NCBI GenBank assembly: GCA_014529675.2
Contig: CP076040.1
Coordinates: 124,001-188,000, forward strand
Length of the DNA: 64,000 bases
Source: Opitutia bacterium ISCC 52
GTDB taxonomy: Bacteria; Verrucomicrobiota; Verrucomicrobiia; Opitutales; UBA2995
Reading direction: 5' to 3'
How positions within the stretch are numbered: the first letter of the stretch is position 1; each line of letters starts with the position of its first letter. Of the stretch, positions 9,689 through 19,433 are shown piece after piece. The notes under the pieces were generated by a model. It saw only the letters and a program-made list of their open reading frames with translations, searched no databases and was not told the DNA's origin. The position numbers and the translations under genes are program-made.

Positions 9689-12289
9689 CTAAGGTTTAGT
9701 CGCAGTCAGTCCTTCTTGGAGGTTCCATACTCCTGTACCTGGATTTCCAGTACGAAGGGTATAAGTCGAATTCAGATCAAAAATGCGAGGGCGAAACGAT
9801 TCTCCGGCGGGGCGGATGGTGTACTCAATTTCACCGGTAGAATCGTTGATGACCTGGACAACGGGACTTTCGATTAAGCTAACCTCGGGGAGGTAGCCTT
9901 GAGCAGAACGGTCGTAATTATCAGTCTGCTGAATAGTGATGGGCCAGCCCGGGTAGGGTAGACCTTCCTCGCCACTTCCGCCAGGGCCTGCGTAGGAGGG
10001 CCAGGCTGTCATGGCGATGTCGTGGCTTTCCCGATGGAAGGTGACGATGCCATAGCCAGGGTTTCTGTCATAAAACCAGGATGGATTACGTTCGTTTTGT
10101 TTATAAGGATTGGCGGTGGCGAGCATGGTGAACCTGTTGCCCTGTCCGTCTTGGAATTTTCCGGTGTAGTTTTGGGGATCAAAAGCGAAGTCTGCTCCGT
10201 CGAGATTTCCGATAAAGTCTTCGTCAATGGTTCCTTGCTCTTTCGGCATCCATAAGCGCGACCATCCAGTACTGGCCGCAGGAACGCAAAACGCAACGCT
10301 TCCGCTATCGTGCTCTTCTATTCCATAACGAATCGCTGAACCGAGGTGCTGATCTCCCGCCACATGAGGAGCAAACGCTTTGCGAAGCAGGTGAACCGCA
10401 CGGTCGCGGGCTTCTTGAGGCCATCCATTCGAATCCATGTCGTGGGATGGATGTGTCGCATTGGCTGGCCAGGATCCAGGGGTTGGGAAATTGGCATCCG
10501 AATAGCGATCCCAAGGTTCGTCGTTGTTGAGCCCATCGGTAGCTGCGGTTGCGAATACGGTTTGGCTGACGGCGCATTTCATCCAGGTGCCTTCCGACCA
10601 GTCGGCAGCCCATTGTTCGAGGAAGGTTTCTTGTCTCTTTCCTAGCAGTACTTCCGTGGCACTTATCTTGCGAATATGAGCTGTATCTTTGGCATAGGCG
10701 GGATCTCTGAAATAGCCGTTATAGACTTCGGTGTCAGTGTGGATATTTGCCGGTGCTGATTTCCATTTCCTGTCCTCCAATACTGCGAATGAAATGCCAG
10801 CATAACGCACATCCGTGTAATAGGTCTCGATACCTTGTTTGACCGGAGACATGTCTGGTGAAGGTGAAAGGTGCCCGCACTGGCCCTGTTGCACCAGATT
10901 CACAAACTGAGGTGGCATTTTATATCCACCGGAGTCCTGGGCCGCCGCTGCGCCCTTTTTGCTCATGTCAGCTGCTTTACCCGACTCGCCCCACACGTTG
11001 CCATGGAAAACGTCGTGATCGTCGTTGATGGTCATGCTGGCGGTGTTGGCTAACAGCTCACGAAATGCGAGTCCATGCAGGAACCAATGGTGAAAGTAAT
11101 TGAGACGAGACTCCTCCAGGGGCGAAGTTACAATGCCATAACCGCCCGCTCCTTCGTAAAGTTGATCGCCCGTAAAGGCGAGAATGTCGGGTTTGATTTT
11201 CTGCATTTGGGCAACCGACCCGGCGTAAGGATAACCCGTCCAATGCATACAGTTGAAAGAGCCCAGAACGACGTCCTGCTTAAGCGGCTCAGCTCGAATA
11301 GTTCCTTCGTAATGTTGAGTGTAAGACTTCCCATCAAACCCGGTACCCTTCCAGACGATTCGGTAGGGAATATCATTTTCAATATCCCACTGAGGGACGG
11401 TGAATAGTGCCGAGCTGGAAGGGCGATGATACTTTCCGGCTGCAATGGTCTTCCATCCATTATTTTCGAAAACTTCGAGGTCCAGGGACTGTACGTATTT
11501 CTTTTCGAAGGGCGCCAATTGAGCATTCATTCGCAGCGTGCCGGAAGACGTAAGAAACTGATTGAAGGCAACGGGACCAAACTGCCGTTCCGGTGTTTCG
11601 ACAATACCTGCTCCAGATGCTCTTAATTCATCAAACCAGTGGGATAGAGGCCCGGCATCATTTCCTTTGCTATCGTCAAACTGATCATCGGCATTCAATA
11701 CGCCGTTGTGGGAGGTGAGTGCAAACACGCCATCGATTTGGTCCGCCGGAAACGTGTGCTTAACTGAAATGGATTCAGATTGATTGCTAGCGCTTAACGC
11801 CAATTCGATACGGTTGCCACGGGCCACCGATGACAATTTAAGAGTAAAGTCACTCCAGTCATTCAGAGTGGGTGCCTCAGCTTTCACTTGATCAATGAAT
11901 AGTTTCCCGTCGGCGGTTATCCCGGCTGCAGTTCCAATGCAATGGATCATCTGGTTCTTCCAATTATCGGTGTGGATGCGATTGCCCTGCAGTCCCAGCT
12001 TGAATCCTCCCCAACCGCTCTTGCCGGACTGTAGCTGTCCCATCCGGACGCTCATGGAAAATTCATTCGAGGCGTTGATCGCATAGGTCGTAACCACGGC
12101 CGATCGATTGCCTCCTGGGTGAGTCACTTCAATCCTTCCATTGGCCTGTTGCCAATCACGGTAGGTGTTTTGCCAGAAATGTCTGCCAATCCACTTCTGG
12201 TTCACATCCTCAGACCAATTCGCAGAAAACTCTGAGGCGTAAAGGGAACTTGTTAGAAGTAGGGTAGTAAAAGCAGAAACGATCTTCAT
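9689..12289 (-). CDS. PhoD-like alkaline phosphatase/phosphodiesterase with N-terminal beta-sandwich domain
   Basis: The 866-residue protein begins with a signal peptide (about 1-18, ending LYASE). Residues about 20-215 look like a concanavalin-type beta-sandwich (LSSVARGNRIELALS), then come Fn3/N-terminal PhoD-type strands. The metallophosphatase domain occupies roughly residues 340-770. Its metal-binding motifs include FTGDQLYE, INDDHDVFHGNVWGE and VAGDQHLGSAIRYG. A C-terminal beta domain ends the protein. It probably releases phosphate from organic phosphodiesters outside the inner membrane. It is upstream of a sulfatase gene on the same strand, so both may act on the same decorated polymer or on phosphate supply. 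No PHO-box-like site was recognised. Confidence 0.85.
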   Translation of the reverse strand: MKIVSAFTTLLLTSSLYASEFSANWSEDVNQKWIGRHFWQNTYRDWQQANGRIEVTHPGGNRSAVVTTYAINASNEFSMSVRMGQLQSGKSGWGGFKLGLQGNRIHTDNWKNQMIHCIGTAAGITADGKLFIDQVKAEAPTLNDWSDFTLKLSSVARGNRIELALSASNQSESISVKHTFPADQIDGVFALTSHNGVLNADDQFDDSKGNDAGPLSHWFDELRASGAGIVETPERQFGPVAFNQFLTSSGTLRMNAQLAPFEKKYVQSLDLEVFENNGWKTIAAGKYHRPSSSALFTVPQWDIENDIPYRIVWKGTGFDGKSYTQHYEGTIRAEPLKQDVVLGSFNCMHWTGYPYAGSVAQMQKIKPDILAFTGDQLYEGAGGYGIVTSPLEESRLNYFHHWFLHGLAFRELLANTASMTINDDHDVFHGNVWGESGKAADMSKKGAAAAQDSGGYKMPPQFVNLVQQGQCGHLSPSPDMSPVKQGIETYYTDVRYAGISFAVLEDRKWKSAPANIHTDTEVYNGYFRDPAYAKDTAHIRKISATEVLLGKRQETFLEQWAADWSEGTWMKCAVSQTVFATAATDGLNNDEPWDRYSDANFPTPGSWPANATHPSHDMDSNGWPQEARDRAVHLLRKAFAPHVAGDQHLGSAIRYGIEEHDSGSVAFCVPAASTGWSRLWMPKEQGTIDEDFIGNLDGADFAFDPQNYTGKFQDGQGNRFTMLATANPYKQNERNPSWFYDRNPGYGIVTFHRESHDIAMTAWPSYAGPGGSGEEGLPYPGWPITIQQTDNYDRSAQGYLPEVSLIESPVVQVINDSTGEIEYTIRPAGESFRPRIFDLNSTYTLRTGNPGTGVWNLQEGLTATKP

Positions 12290-12428
12290 CCTGCTATTGT
12301 TTGTGAGGGGTTTAGATTACTCCAATCAAAAGTAGTTCCTGATAGCAATAGTCGCTAATCCAGTTCATTCTCGAAAACTACCCGATTCGGAAAGAGGGCC
12401 TCAGGTATATGAGAGTTTCATTGTTTGC

Positions 12429-13922
12429 CTATGCTTGGTCTTCCCAGCCCTTAGAGCGATCAACCGCTTTCTCCCAGCCCTTAACCAACTCAGCCTTTGT
12501 TTCATCTTTCATATCGGGCTCGAAGCGGGCATCTACTTGCCATTGCTCTGCAATTTCTTCTCTGCTCTGCCAATATCCGGTTGCAAGTCCGGCGAGGTAG
12601 GCGGCTCCAAGCGCAGTCGTTTCCGGAATGGTTGGGCGCACGACCGGTACGTTGAGTATGTCGCTCTGGAACTGCATGAGCAGAGCATTGAGTGACGCTC
12701 CACCATCGACGCGTAATTCGCTTAAGCTGATCCCTGAATCTGCTTCCATGGCTTTCAATAGATCCATCGATTGGTAGGCAATGCCTTCGAGTGCAGCCCG
12801 TGCGATGTGCCCCTTCGATGAACCGCGTGTTAGCCCAATAATGGTTCCTCGTGCATAAGGGTCCCAATGAGGTGAACCGAGTCCGGCGAAGGCAGGTACA
12901 AAATAAACGCCACCATTATCATCCACCGTTTCTGCGAGTGCCTCTACTTCAGGCGATTTCTCAATGATACCCAGTTGGTCACGTAGCCACTGAACCACCG
13001 CGCCTCCAATAAAGATACTCCCTTCAAGTGCGTATTCGACAACTCCATCCACTTTCCAGGCGACTGTAGTTAACAAATCATTCTTGGAACGAACCATCTC
13101 GGTCCCCGTATTCATTAACATAAAGCAGCCTGTGCCATAGGTGTTTTTGGCCATACCACTCTTGTGGCAGGCCTGGCCAAACAAGGCGGCATGTTGGTCG
13201 CCTGCAATTCCTGAAATGGGGATGGCGCCTCTGAAACAATCTTCCGCTGTTTCTCCATACACTTCGCTGCTACTTCTTACTTTCGGTAGTACACTTTTGG
13301 GTACATTCAATAGTTCGAGCATATCCTCATCCCAGGTCATGGCTTCTACATTAAACAGCAAGGTGCGGCTCGCGTTACTCACATCGGTAATGTGGACTTT
13401 GCCACCGGTCAGGTTCCAAACCAACCAGCTGTCGATGGTGCCGAATGCTAACTCTCCTGCTTCCGCTTTTTCTCGAGCCCCTTCCGTGTTGTCGAGTAGC
13501 CAGCGTACCTTGGATCCTGAAAAATACGCGTCCAAGACCAGCCCCGTTTTTTTCTGAATTGCATCCGCATGTCCGGCCTCTTTTAACTCCCGACAAAAGT
13601 CAGCTGTTCGACGATCCTGCCAGACGATGGCGTTGGCGATAGGATTGCCGGTTGCTCTATCCCAGATTACCGTGGTCTCACGCTGATTGGTAATCCCGAT
13701 ACCTGAGATGTCGGCTGCCGAGGCTCCCACTTTTTCGAGAGCTTCCCGAGCAACTGCTAGCTGGGTATTCCAAATCTCCTGGGCGTTGTGTTCGACCCAA
13801 CCTGGTTTTGGGAATATCTGCTCAAATTCACGTTGCGCAACGGCTTGAATAGAACCTGCTTTGTCAAAAACAATGGCGCGTGAACTGGTGGTGCCTTGGT
13901 CGAGAGATAGAATAAATGACAT
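12429..13922 (-). CDS. glpK: Glycerol kinase
   Basis: This 497-residue FGGY-family kinase is complete and of standard GlpK length. The ATP-binding start [13 protein letters not shown] (residues about 7-19), the [10 protein letters not shown] motif, the substrate-site stretch near [24 protein letters not shown] and the C-terminal [16 protein letters not shown] are all clear. It phosphorylates glycerol to glycerol 3-phosphate in the cytosol. The decayed remnant of the glycerol facilitator gene glpF lies just upstream on the same strand, which is the normal glpFK order, so this kinase has lost its own channel and depends on other glycerol entry. Confidence 0.97.
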   Translation of the reverse strand: MSFILSLDQGTTSSRAIVFDKAGSIQAVAQREFEQIFPKPGWVEHNAQEIWNTQLAVAREALEKVGASAADISGIGITNQRETTVIWDRATGNPIANAIVWQDRRTADFCRELKEAGHADAIQKKTGLVLDAYFSGSKVRWLLDNTEGAREKAEAGELAFGTIDSWLVWNLTGGKVHITDVSNASRTLLFNVEAMTWDEDMLELLNVPKSVLPKVRSSSEVYGETAEDCFRGAIPISGIAGDQHAALFGQACHKSGMAKNTYGTGCFMLMNTGTEMVRSKNDLLTTVAWKVDGVVEYALEGSIFIGGAVVQWLRDQLGIIEKSPEVEALAETVDDNGGVYFVPAFAGLGSPHWDPYARGTIIGLTRGSSKGHIARAALEGIAYQSMDLLKAMEADSGISLSELRVDGGASLNALLMQFQSDILNVPVVRPTIPETTALGAAYLAGLATGYWQSREEIAEQWQVDARFEPDMKDETKAELVKGWEKAVDRSKGWEDQA

Positions 13923-13973
13923 AGATCGAAAAGAAGGGTTACAGACTCGTTAAGAAATTTGAAGAAGAGGTTT

Positions 13974-14232
13974 TTACCAAAGGGAAATGTAGATGATGGC
14001 GCCAAGGACACCTCCTAGAATAGGGCCAATAACCGGAATTCAGGCATAACCCCAATCGGAGTCTCCTTTGCCTGCAATGGGTAAAATGGTATGTGCGATT
14101 CGAGGTCCCAGGTCTCTCGCAGGATTAATAGCATATTTTCAAAGTGCCCCCTGCGTTTGCTCCGCAGCCAAGAATCATCAAAATCGAAGTGCCCAGGAGT
14201 TCAGCCAGAAAATCACTTATTGGAAAAATCAT
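13974..14232 (-). pseudogene. glpF: Glycerol facilitator glpF remnant with large internal deletion and nonsense codon
   Basis: Reading the minus strand from an ATG at 14232 gives the N-terminal helix of an aquaglyceroporin (SDFLAELLGTSILMILGCGANAGG). About 30 residues in, near 14135-14142, the sequence jumps to the last part of the protein: [17 protein letters not shown], containing the second NPA box, then a stop at 14040-14042 and IPVIGPILGGVLGA. The in-frame TGA stands where the family has a tryptophan (WGYA-W-IPV). The middle, with the first NPA box and four helices, is missing, roughly 160 residues by comparison with a normal 240-280 residue GlpF. The two halves are in different frames and a further TGA lies at the join. 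The gene cannot make a channel. It directly precedes glpK. Confidence 0.85.
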
Positions 14233-14275
14233 AGGAGCAAATCCACTTTCTATTCAAGGGCTTCTTATCAGCTGT

Positions 14276-15184
14276 TCAATGGGCACCCAGCCATTGGCAG
14301 GCATTGTCTAAAATTTGAATGATCTCCTTTTGTTTGAAAACGGGAAAGGTTTCGTGACCCGGACGAAAGTAAAAGAGCTTTCCTTCTCCGATGTTCCAGA
14401 GGACGCCGCTGCGGAATCGTTCCCCCGTTTCCCAAGTTTCTTCGAAGATGACCTCGTCCGGTTCCGGGATGTGAAAGGGCTCGTTGTACATCTCGGTGAC
14501 AGGAATCGTAATGCGGTTTGGAATCCCATTGGTGAGGGGATGATCCTGTTGGGTCACACGGAGTGTACTAGGTTCTCCTGTGTTTCGCCAGTCCGGAAAA
14601 CAACACCATGGTAAGTGTATAATTCCGTGAACGGCGGTTTTGCCTTTCTTGTAGCCGTAATAAGCCGGAGTAAAAACACTACCACGCATGGGAGCTGATC
14701 GTTCCTTCGGGGGACTCACTGTTTCGTAGGTGATCTTCTTCCCAGGATTGTGTTTCTGAATATAGGCCAATCCCTCTTCGATCGCCCGCTGGTTCATAAG
14801 CTCTACAAAGGGTCGTGCCCAGTGGGCTGAATGAAGGATCACCAGATTCAATTCTCCCTTTCGGACGAGCTCTGCGACTTCTTTCGCTTTGGCCCAGCTC
14901 ACGTCACTGTGTCTGACGTGTCCCCACCAAAGCACTACATCTGCCCATTTTAAGTTTTCATTGGACAGGCCGTGTTCCGGATCGTCCAGCGCGACCGAAC
15001 GAAAATTTAGGTTGTCCGTAACGGCATCCAACTGGGTAACAATTTCATTTCCTAACCAATTATCATACACGGGCTTTTGCTTGTCTTGGCGTTCATCCCA
15101 CACGAGGACGTTGATGGTTTTTGCCGAAAGAGTTAGTTGACCGCAGAGGCAACTCAGAAGCAGGAATAGAGTGAATTTGAACAT
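14276..15184 (-). CDS. ThuA-domain protein, exported
   Basis: The 302-residue protein has a signal peptide (about 1-20, ending LTLSA) and a class-I glutamine-amidotransferase-like ThuA domain through the rest of its length. Recognisable stretches are NVLVWDERQDKQKP, ADVVLWWGHVRH, LVILHSAHW and GEGKLFYFRPGHE. ThuA was named for trehalose utilisation in rhizobia, but most members, common in PVC bacteria, have no proven reaction. The ATG at 15184 was chosen because it opens the signal peptide; a longer reading has no support. It is divergent from the mannonate-dehydratase-like gene, with about 180 bases between their starts. Confidence 0.85.
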   Translation of the reverse strand: MFKFTLFLLLSCLCGQLTLSAKTINVLVWDERQDKQKPVYDNWLGNEIVTQLDAVTDNLNFRSVALDDPEHGLSNENLKWADVVLWWGHVRHSDVSWAKAKEVAELVRKGELNLVILHSAHWARPFVELMNQRAIEEGLAYIQKHNPGKKITYETVSPPKERSAPMRGSVFTPAYYGYKKGKTAVHGIIHLPWCCFPDWRNTGEPSTLRVTQQDHPLTNGIPNRITIPVTEMYNEPFHIPEPDEVIFEETWETGERFRSGVLWNIGEGKLFYFRPGHETFPVFKQKEIIQILDNACQWLGAH

Positions 15185-15367
15185 AGGTTCCGGGGTGTGA
15201 GAATTCATATGCGAATGCTTGGTGCTGAATTGAAAATCAGATACTCGACTTAGGTGTGCAAGCTTCAACAAGCCGCTGAGGGGATCTCCCTGTGATTGCG
15301 TTACTCTTGTCTATTGTTGTCCGTAAACTGGATTGCCATCGAAGGTGTATTCCTATCAATTGGATTA

Positions 15368-16423
15368 ATGAATCCCCATACCCTATTTCTCCTGGTCTCT
15401 ATTTGCACCATGTCCTTGTTTTCCGTTACGGCTTCCGACGAAGCATGGTCACCCAAAATCTCTGAGAATTTACCGGACGTAAATGAAGCAACCTTGGCCT
15501 GGTTGGCGCAGTTGGGTTGTGAATGGGTGGTTCTTCAGGGAACTGATTGGGTCGACAAAGACGGCAATGGCTACTGGACGACTGAGGAAATTGAGTTAGT
15601 TCAAGAGCGCTGTCGCGAACAGGGTCTGGAGCTTTACTCTATGATGATTCCGCTGAGTAGGTTGATGAGTCCGATGCTCGACGAAGCGGACAAGGATGTG
15701 AAAATTGAGAATGTTTGTAAAAGTATTCGTGCGGCTGGAAAACAAGGTGTTCAAATGATCGAGTGGCGCTGGTCTCCAGATTTTAAATGGGGAGATGACG
15801 TGGGTTACTATGAGGCTGAAGGGCGTGGGGGAGCTACTTACAAGGCCTTTGATTATAATGGAGCAAAAGATAAACCTCCGTTTCCAGAGTTGGGAGTTAT
15901 TTCGCGCAAACAGATGTGGGATCGCCTGATATATTTTTCCAAACCCGTGATGAAAGCTGCTGAGGAAGCAGGGGTTAAAATGTCACTTCACCCAAAAGAT
16001 CCTCCGGTTAAATCCATGCGGGGTATTTCGCGTGTGCTAACTAATACGGAAGAGATTCTTGAGTTTCTCAAGGTAGTCGACAGTCCGGCTAATGGATTCA
16101 CTTTTTGCCAGGGGACGGTGACAGAAATGGGAGTAGACGTGATCGATGCCATTCGACGCATAAGTGGAACTGGGCGCATTCATCATGTGCACTTTCGTGC
16201 CGTGCGTGGACAGGTGCCTCAATATGTGGAAACCTTCATTGATGAAGGGGATGTAGACATGCTGGAAGCTATCAAGGCCTTCAAAGAAGTAAACTACACC
16301 GGATCGCTTGTTTCCGATCACACGCCTAAGATCACCGGTGATGTTGAATTTGGAAAGATGGGCCGGTCGTTCTCTCATGGTTATATTCGTGCGCTTGTGC
16401 ATGCTGCCAATTCTGGCGAATAA
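15368..16423 (+). CDS. Mannonate dehydratase-like TIM-barrel protein with signal peptide
   Basis: The 351-residue protein resembles UxuA, which dehydrates D-mannonate to 2-keto-3-deoxygluconate. Visible family features are LYSMMIPLSR, the histidine motif MSLHPKDPP, FTFCQGTVTEMG, HVHFRAVRG and LVSDHTP, which supply the barrel's metal ligands. Unlike cytosolic UxuA it begins with what looks like a signal peptide (residues 1-23, ending SVTAS). It may therefore be periplasmic, or a xylose-isomerase-like relative with another reaction. The start at ATG 15368 is preferred over an upstream TTG. It converges with the DUF1961/lyase-like gene, only 12 bases away, which suits a uronate theme. Confidence 0.75.
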   Translation: MNPHTLFLLVSICTMSLFSVTASDEAWSPKISENLPDVNEATLAWLAQLGCEWVVLQGTDWVDKDGNGYWTTEEIELVQERCREQGLELYSMMIPLSRLMSPMLDEADKDVKIENVCKSIRAAGKQGVQMIEWRWSPDFKWGDDVGYYEAEGRGGATYKAFDYNGAKDKPPFPELGVISRKQMWDRLIYFSKPVMKAAEEAGVKMSLHPKDPPVKSMRGISRVLTNTEEILEFLKVVDSPANGFTFCQGTVTEMGVDVIDAIRRISGTGRIHHVHFRAVRGQVPQYVETFIDEGDVDMLEAIKAFKEVNYTGSLVSDHTPKITGDVEFGKMGRSFSHGYIRALVHAANSGE

Positions 16424-16435
16424 TGGGTCTGAGCC

Positions 16436-18268
16436 TCAAGGCTTTCGGATGGTTTGCGTGAATCCTGCACAATCGACTTTGAAGCCATCTGTGCCCGGTT
16501 TATATATTCCATATTTGAAGTAGGGTCCTTTCTCGTCGTTCTTACCTACATCACCAGGCCAGTCTGCGACCTGCTTGTCGTCTATCCAGACTTTGACATG
16601 TCCGGATGAGAGTGCCCGATCCGAATCAAGGCTATAGTCCGAATACCTGATCTCTACCCGGAAGTGAATCCACTGATTGATGGGAACTTCAGAGATGGGT
16701 CGTTCAAAGACAACGGCGCCTGTTTTATCTCCAAATTGTTGGAAAGGTCGAATGCCACCGGGGCGTGGTTTGGTCTTTATTCTGTTGTCTGAGCGTGGAG
16801 AAGGGTCGCTCCGAATGAGTAAGCACATGTAACCATCCTGGAATTTGAATGCGCCGATGGGGCCTCCAGCGGAACCATCGATTTTCCAGCCATTGGGTTT
16901 GCCTGTTTTGGGATCGATACCGATATGTCCTTGATCGGGATCAATGTTTATCTTTTCCAAGAGCTCAAGGTATTCCTTTTCCGGGAGAATTTTGGTTTCG
17001 CCCTCCGGTGTTTCCACCAGCGTTCGATCGGGTCGACCGTGCCATTGGGCGAAAATGCCTTTCGCGTCCGTCTTCAAAGGTTCGGGAAACCGGGCATACC
17101 AGTCGTAGGTAATCGTGTCTCCATAGGAACCCTGATCGTTATAGGCATAAATGTTTTTGGTCGCCACGAGATCATCCAGTCTCTCATCCGAAATAACTTC
17201 CAGATTGGATCCGTAACAAGTGGTTAGCTCAATGCGGTTTACATCCGGCGTCGCTGAGAAGTGGTAGACGGGGTGTCCCTTGTAGCTGTTGATCACGTTG
17301 CGTTGCAAAATGCCTTTGGGCTCACGGTTACCTACGACAATGTACATTCCGTCAACGATCTCTTCTGTCTTTGGAATGTCTTTCTGAGCTGAAAGTCGGG
17401 AAGTGATGTTCTCTCCCTTGCCGGTGTAGGTGAATGGATCTTCATGAAGTTCATACGCCTCGTAATCGTCATAGCAGCCCTTGGCTGCGGCCATCAGTCG
17501 AATGGAAAAGAATCCGTCTTCGAGTGGTTCATCGTCGGTCCAATCGATGACCGTTTCTCCGTCGCAACGAAACACGGTGCGACCGTTCCAACAGAAGAGT
17601 TCGAGCTGCACTTCTTGCTCCATAGCATACCGAGGAATGTCGCTCAGATTTTGCGAAGTAAGTTTCCGCCCTGGAGCTCGGCGCATATGGGAAGTGCCAC
17701 GTGGACCCGACCAATAGCTGATGCGATAGTTGCTAAGGTCGCCGGACATGTATTGCCCCCCTAATCCGTAGCGCGGGGCCAGAGTTGGATCGAAGATACT
17801 TTCGCCACCCACACCGCGTGCGCAAAAACTGATCATATGCAGCGGGTTGGGATTGGCAGGCTGAAACTTCAAGCGGATTAAAAAATTCTCCGGATGCACC
17901 TGCTTGTTCCAATACTGCATGTGCCCGCCATTAAAACTAGAAGCCTTGGTTTTCTTCAGGATGTACTTGTCCAGATTCTCGGGTTCCTGTTCCTTTACCC
18001 ACTTCTCAATAAAGGGATAATAATGGCTTCCACCCGGTTCGGTGAGGTCAATTTGATCTGCGACTGTTTCTAATTCCGGTAACCATTTGGAGTAAAGTAG
18101 AAGTCGACCGTCGTGGATCTCTGCTACGCCGGGTCCTTCCATGATCCAGTTGTCCAGCTCCTCCGTAGAATCGAATGAGCTTTGGTAAATGAGGGTGGCG
18201 GGAGTTGCCTTGGCTAAATGCGTACTAAGGATGAATGCAAAGGGGACTAAAAACTTTTTTAATGGCAT
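16436..18268 (-). CDS. Exported DUF1961 protein with polysaccharide-lyase-like C-terminal domain
   Basis: The 610-residue protein has a signal peptide (about 1-22, ending KATPA). Residues about 25-290 match DUF1961, a beta-sandwich seen next to polysaccharide lyases (FDSTEELDNWIMEGPG, MISFCARGVGGESIF, YRISYWSGPRGTSHMRR, RLMAAAKGCYDDYEAY). A second beta-sandwich covers about 320-605 and looks like the heparin-lyase-I type Polysacc_lyase fold: DTITYDWYARFPEPL, FAQWHGRPD, INQWIHFRVEIRYS and PYFKYGIYKPG near the end. This suggests binding or eliminative cleavage of a uronate-rich glycan in the periplasm. The start ATG overlaps the stop of madM as TGATG, so translation is coupled to the transporter. 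Catalysis is inferred, not shown. Confidence 0.75.
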   Translation of the reverse strand: MPLKKFLVPFAFILSTHLAKATPATLIYQSSFDSTEELDNWIMEGPGVAEIHDGRLLLYSKWLPELETVADQIDLTEPGGSHYYPFIEKWVKEQEPENLDKYILKKTKASSFNGGHMQYWNKQVHPENFLIRLKFQPANPNPLHMISFCARGVGGESIFDPTLAPRYGLGGQYMSGDLSNYRISYWSGPRGTSHMRRAPGRKLTSQNLSDIPRYAMEQEVQLELFCWNGRTVFRCDGETVIDWTDDEPLEDGFFSIRLMAAAKGCYDDYEAYELHEDPFTYTGKGENITSRLSAQKDIPKTEEIVDGMYIVVGNREPKGILQRNVINSYKGHPVYHFSATPDVNRIELTTCYGSNLEVISDERLDDLVATKNIYAYNDQGSYGDTITYDWYARFPEPLKTDAKGIFAQWHGRPDRTLVETPEGETKILPEKEYLELLEKINIDPDQGHIGIDPKTGKPNGWKIDGSAGGPIGAFKFQDGYMCLLIRSDPSPRSDNRIKTKPRPGGIRPFQQFGDKTGAVVFERPISEVPINQWIHFRVEIRYSDYSLDSDRALSSGHVKVWIDDKQVADWPGDVGKNDEKGPYFKYGIYKPGTDGFKVDCAGFTQTIRKP

Positions 18269-19038
18269 CAGATTATTGAGCGTATCAGAATAAATATGAC
18301 AGAGGGGCCCAGTAAGCAAGCGATTCCGGTATAGAAGGTGGCGGTCATGGCACCGTAGGGAACCAACCTGGGATCCGTGGCTGCAAGGCCACCTGAAACT
18401 CCACTCGTCGTTCCCATGAGCCCGCCAAAAATGAGTGCCGACCGTGGGTTGTTGAGCCCAATATATTTGGCCACAAAAGGTGTCATGGACATGACTAGAA
18501 TCGATTTGGTCAAACCTGCCGTAATACTGAGGGCCACCACCTCCGAACTGGCTTGAAGAGCGCTTCCCGTTACAGGACCCACCAGAAAGGTAGCTGCACC
18601 CCCTCCGATGGTCGTAATGCTAACCGCATCACGGTAACCAAAGGAATAGGCCACGATCGCTCCGACAAAGAATGCTACGAATACGCCAATCAAAAGCGAT
18701 AGAATGCCTGCCAGTCCTGTCTTTCTGAACACGTCCAATCTGACTCCAAAAGCAGTCGATACAATGGCGAGGTCGCGCAAGGCCGTCCCGCCGAGTACTC
18801 CGATTCCTGCAAATAACCCTATATCAGAGATGCCTTTTGACCCCCCGGTTTTGATTCCTCCGATGCAGGCCAGGGTCAATCCAATCAATATGGCAATAGA
18901 TGATCCATGCACCCAACCACGCGTGAGTTTATCGGACAAAAAGTATGATACCCAAACCGTGATCCCGATAACCGCAAAAGCAGTGATCAAAGAGTACTTG
19001 GTTAAGACCTTAACTACCACATCGGTCACTTCGCTCAC
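18268..19038 (-). CDS. madM: Malonate transporter MadM-like subunit
   Basis: The 256-residue membrane protein has about seven to eight hydrophobic helices and matches MadM, the larger half of the two-part sodium:malonate symporter. Conserved stretches include IGLFAGIGVLGGTALRD, TTIGGGAATFLVGPVTG, ALQASSEVVALSITAG and GGLMGTTSGVSGG. It overlaps madL by four bases (GTGA, so a GTG start) and its TGA overlaps the next gene's ATG. No malonate decarboxylase genes are present in the window. With a lyase-like protein as translational partner, the carried anion may be something other than malonate, for example an unsaturated uronate; this is inference only. Confidence 0.85.
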   Translation of the reverse strand: MSEVTDVVVKVLTKYSLITAFAVIGITVWVSYFLSDKLTRGWVHGSSIAILIGLTLACIGGIKTGGSKGISDIGLFAGIGVLGGTALRDLAIVSTAFGVRLDVFRKTGLAGILSLLIGVFVAFFVGAIVAYSFGYRDAVSITTIGGGAATFLVGPVTGSALQASSEVVALSITAGLTKSILVMSMTPFVAKYIGLNNPRSALIFGGLMGTTSGVSGGLAATDPRLVPYGAMTATFYTGIACLLGPSVIFILIRSII

Positions 19039-19415
19039 AAGGTTTCCTCTGGTTCAGAATCGGACTGCCCGAGTCGATTGAGGACGGGAACGAGTGCAAA
19101 GCAAACGGTTACTGATAGAGCTCCGGCTAGTATCCCCATCGGGCCGCCTTCAATAGCTGCGAGTACGTTTTGATTAGCGGCCATGGCCACCACAATCGGA
19201 ATGTAGATAGCACTCCAGAAAAGAATCCCTCTCTCGGTGGGGGTTTTAATGCGACCTGTTTTTCGCAAGCGTTCTGCAATAAGTATCAGGATGAGCATAG
19301 CGATGCCAACTCCTCCCACATTGGCGTCCACACCAATGGCCATGCCCAGCCAATTTCCGAGAATGATCCCGGCCAGTAGACAGAGTGAGAGTAGGGCAGT
19401 ACCGTAAATGGCCAT
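19035..19415 (-). CDS. madL: Malonate transporter MadL-like subunit
   Basis: The 126-residue membrane protein has four predicted helices and matches the MadL family. Typical pieces are GIILGNWLGMAIGVDANVGGVG, ILIAERLRKTGR and IYIPIVVAMAANQNV, and the length is the usual one. With MadM it forms the two-subunit sodium-dependent carrier in the inner membrane. It is the first gene of the three-gene unit madL-madM-DUF1961 protein. Its end overlaps madM by four bases. The gene for the secreted repeat protein ends 18 bases upstream on the same strand, so that gene may also belong to the transcript. Confidence 0.88.
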   Translation of the reverse strand: MAIYGTALLSLCLLAGIILGNWLGMAIGVDANVGGVGIAMLILILIAERLRKTGRIKTPTERGILFWSAIYIPIVVAMAANQNVLAAIEGGPMGILAGALSVTVCFALVPVLNRLGQSDSEPEETL

Positions 19416-19433
19416 GGAGTTTTATTGGTTATA

